The position numbers and the translations under genes are program-made. DNA of 15,941 nt from Burkholderiales bacterium UBA4615. GTDB taxonomy: Bacteria > Pseudomonadota > Gammaproteobacteria > Burkholderiales > Burkholderiaceae_E. Where the stretch lies: positions 1-15,941 of the forward strand of contig DGIT01000055.1 in NCBI GenBank assembly GCA_002386465.1. Direction: 5' to 3'. Below the pieces are notes generated by a model. The model saw nothing but the letters and a program-made list of their open reading frames with translations, had not been told where the DNA came from and searched no databases. Of this stretch, positions 14,578-15,941 are shown piece after piece; positions within the stretch are counted from its first letter, which is position 1; each line of letters opens with the position of its first letter.

Positions 14578-15696
14578 ATGATGAAGGTGGGTCTGGTCGG
14601 GTGGCGCGGCATGGTGGGCTCGGTCCTCATGCAGCGCATGCGTGAAGAGGGCGATTTTCCGCTGTTCGAGCCGGTGTTTTTCAGCACCTCGAATGCGGGC
14701 GGCGCGGCCCCCATGGGGGGGGGGCGGCTGCTGTCGGCCGATGATCTGAGCGCGCTGGGCAAGATGGACGTGATCCTGACCTGCCAGGGCAGCGACTGGA
14801 CCAAGGCCATCTACGGGCCCCTGCGCAGCTCGGGCTGGAAGGGTTACTGGATCGATGCCGCGAAAACCCTGCGCATGCAGGACGATGCGGTCATCGTGCT
14901 TGATCCGGTCAACCGCAAGGTGATCGATCAGGCGCTCTCAAAAGGGGTGCGGGACTACATCGGCGGCAATTGCACGGTGAGTCTGATGCTGATGGCGATG
15001 GGTGGGCTCTTTAAGCACGACCTGATCGAATGGGTGTCGGCCATGACCTACCAGGCGGCCAGCGGCGCCGGTGCGCAGAACATGCGTGAGCTGCTTGAGC
15101 AGATGGGCGCCCTGCATGCGTCGGTGGCGAGCGAGCTGGCTGATCCGGCCAGCGCCATTCTGGACATCGACCGCAAGGTCACTGAAACCATGCGGGCGTC
15201 GGCCTTGCCGACCGCCAATTTCCGCGGTGTGCCGCTGGCAGGCAGTCTGATCCCCTGGATCGACGTGCCGGTCGAACATGGCCAAAGCATGGAAGAGTGG
15301 AAAGGCGGGGCCGAGTGCAACAAGATCCTCGGTCGCCCGGCATTCCGTTCGCCAGGCAGCGTGCCGATTGATGGCTTGTGTGTCCGAATTGGCGCCATGC
15401 GCTGTCACAGTCAGGGTCTGACCATCAAGCTTCGGCGTGATGTGCCGATCAACGAGGTCGAGGCCATGCTGGCCGCAGGCAACGATTGGGTCGAGGTCGT
15501 GCCCAACGAACGCGAGGCCAGCGAGCGTCGGCTGTCGCCCGCTGCGGTGACCGGCACGCTGCAGGTGCCGGTGGGTCGCTTGCATACTTTGGCGATGGGC
15601 TCGCAGTATCTGGGCGCGTTCACCGTGGGTGACCAGCTGTTGTGGGGCGCTGCCGAGCCTCTGCGCCGGATGCTGCGCATCCTGATCGAGCGCTAA
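14578..15696 (+). CDS. asd: Aspartate-semialdehyde dehydrogenase
   Basis: 372 residues. It reduces aspartyl-4-phosphate to aspartate semialdehyde with NADPH, feeding lysine/diaminopimelate, methionine and threonine synthesis. The ATG at 14578 has GGAAGG (14565-14570) seven bases upstream; an ATG at 14572 would lie against that site. The start VGLVGWRGMVGSVLMQRM matches the Gram-negative Asd type (E. coli about 367 aa) and is the NADP-binding loop. FFSTSNAGG follows at 34-42. The catalytic Cys132 is in YIGGNCTVSLMLMA, and the acid/base His277 is in RIGAMRCHSQGLTIKL. A ten-G run codes for Met-Gly-Gly-Gly at residues 46-49, in a loop after SNAGG. It is the last biosynthetic gene of the run and is followed by fimV. 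Confidence 0.97.
   Translation: MMKVGLVGWRGMVGSVLMQRMREEGDFPLFEPVFFSTSNAGGAAPMGGGRLLSADDLSALGKMDVILTCQGSDWTKAIYGPLRSSGWKGYWIDAAKTLRMQDDAVIVLDPVNRKVIDQALSKGVRDYIGGNCTVSLMLMAMGGLFKHDLIEWVSAMTYQAASGAGAQNMRELLEQMGALHASVASELADPASAILDIDRKVTETMRASALPTANFRGVPLAGSLIPWIDVPVEHGQSMEEWKGGAECNKILGRPAFRSPGSVPIDGLCVRIGAMRCHSQGLTIKLRRDVPINEVEAMLAAGNDWVEVVPNEREASERRLSPAAVTGTLQVPVGRLHTLAMGSQYLGAFTVGDQLLWGAAEPLRRMLRILIER
14715..14724 (+). repeat. Ten-G homopolymer run inside asd
   Basis: Ten consecutive G bases begin with the G of the Met46 codon of asd. CCCCC lies at 14708-14712, making CCCCCATGGGGG a perfect 12-bp palindrome. The frame is intact on both sides by homology. Such runs are prone to strand slippage. 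Confidence 0.9.
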
Positions 15697-15711
15697 AGCG
15701 AGCGGCGCAGC

Positions 15712-15743
15712 TTGACAATCATCTTGAGCTTGATCGCTTAAGT
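15712..15743 (+). promoter_or_regulatory. Possible fimV promoter
   Basis: An exact TTGACA (15712-15717) lies 16 bp after the asd stop. The -10 candidates CTTAAG (15737-15742) and TTAAGT (15738-15743) have long spacers of 19-20 bases, so the -10 assignment is weak. The 93-bp gap is clearly richer in A/T than its surroundings, which supports a promoter region. Confidence 0.35.
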
Positions 15744-15789
15744 CATTGATGGGAAGATCAAAATTTATGTCCGGAATCAGGAGGCTGCT

Positions 15790-15941
15790 GTGAGGTCAAC
15801 AGGTTCGCCGCGCCACACCGCGCCCTCCAGTCCATCGGCCGGGTGGGGCGGTCGCCCCCGCACGCTGGTGCTGGCCTTGTGTTTGGCGTTGGCCCCCTTG
15901 TCCGGCCCGGTCAGTGCGGCGGGTCTGGGGCGTTTGACCGT
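15790..15941 (+). CDS. fimV: FimV-like protein (N-terminal part, cut by window edge)
   Basis: Only the first 50 codons are present. The GTG at 15790 has AGGAGG (15779-15784) five bases upstream. The protein begins with about 24 residues rich in Arg, Pro and Ser, then a hydrophobic stretch TLVLALCLALAPLSG, then a likely signal-peptidase site VSA|AGLG. The mature start AGLGRLTV is the hallmark of FimV, which normally continues with LSALGQPL. FimV is a large inner-membrane protein with a LysM peptidoglycan-binding domain and TPR-containing tail, needed for type IV pili, twitching and pole organisation in Pseudomonas. Its position after asd agrees with Burkholderiales gene order, where truA usually follows. 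Everything beyond the signal region is outside the window. Confidence 0.8.
   Translation, partial: MRSTGSPRHTAPSSPSAGWGGRPRTLVLALCLALAPLSGPVSAAGLGRLT

Overview
The window reads as high-GC chromosomal DNA from a betaproteobacterium of the order Burkholderiales, possibly near Alcaligenaceae/Bordetella. The grounds are the order leuC-leuD-leuB-asd-fimV, a Bug-family tricarboxylate receptor, the DUF2145 gene with its small exported partner, and the style of the chorismate synthase and glutamyl-tRNA synthetase. Placement below the order is inference. Most genes are recognisable housekeeping or common accessory genes. I found no integrase, transposase, CRISPR array, phage gene or toxin-antitoxin pair, and no convincing new multi-gene system.

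Left part, 1-2135, all on the minus strand. A two-gene unit codes for a small exported protein of unknown function and a DUF2145 protein cut by the window edge. Upstream of it lies a long (354 aa) glutathione S-transferase-like gene, separated by a spacer rich in inverted repeats. Next is a complete tRNA-Val with anticodon CAC.

Middle part, 2136-7925. A family III (CaiB/BaiF) CoA-transferase on the plus strand overlaps tail-to-tail with a minus-strand hexose-6-phosphate mutarotase. gltX follows on the plus strand, divergent from the mutarotase. gltX converges on a minus-strand pair: a Bug periplasmic receptor followed 3 bp later by a double hot-dog acyl-CoA hydratase of the HTD2/mesaconyl-CoA hydratase type. 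The receptor, hydratase and nearby CoA-transferase could together serve uptake and CoA-dependent breakdown of a carboxylic acid; this is inference.

Right part, 7993-15941, all on the plus strand. aroC (last step to chorismate) is followed by an HcaT-like MFS transporter and an M48 metalloprotease lipoprotein. Next comes the leucine block leuC, leuD, leuB, preceded by an extended -10 promoter, then asd (aspartate-semialdehyde dehydrogenase, shared by the lysine, methionine and threonine pathways). The start of fimV runs off the right edge.

Several starts were moved inward from the longest open frame on ribosome-binding-site or homology grounds: the CoA-transferase, gltX, the Bug receptor, the protease, leuC and asd. 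No gene-free stretch exceeds 300 bp; the longest is 2136-2375. The most notable small-scale signals are a ten-G run inside asd, inverted repeats between the GST gene and the DUF2145 unit, and a threefold CGATGTG repeat between leuD and leuB.
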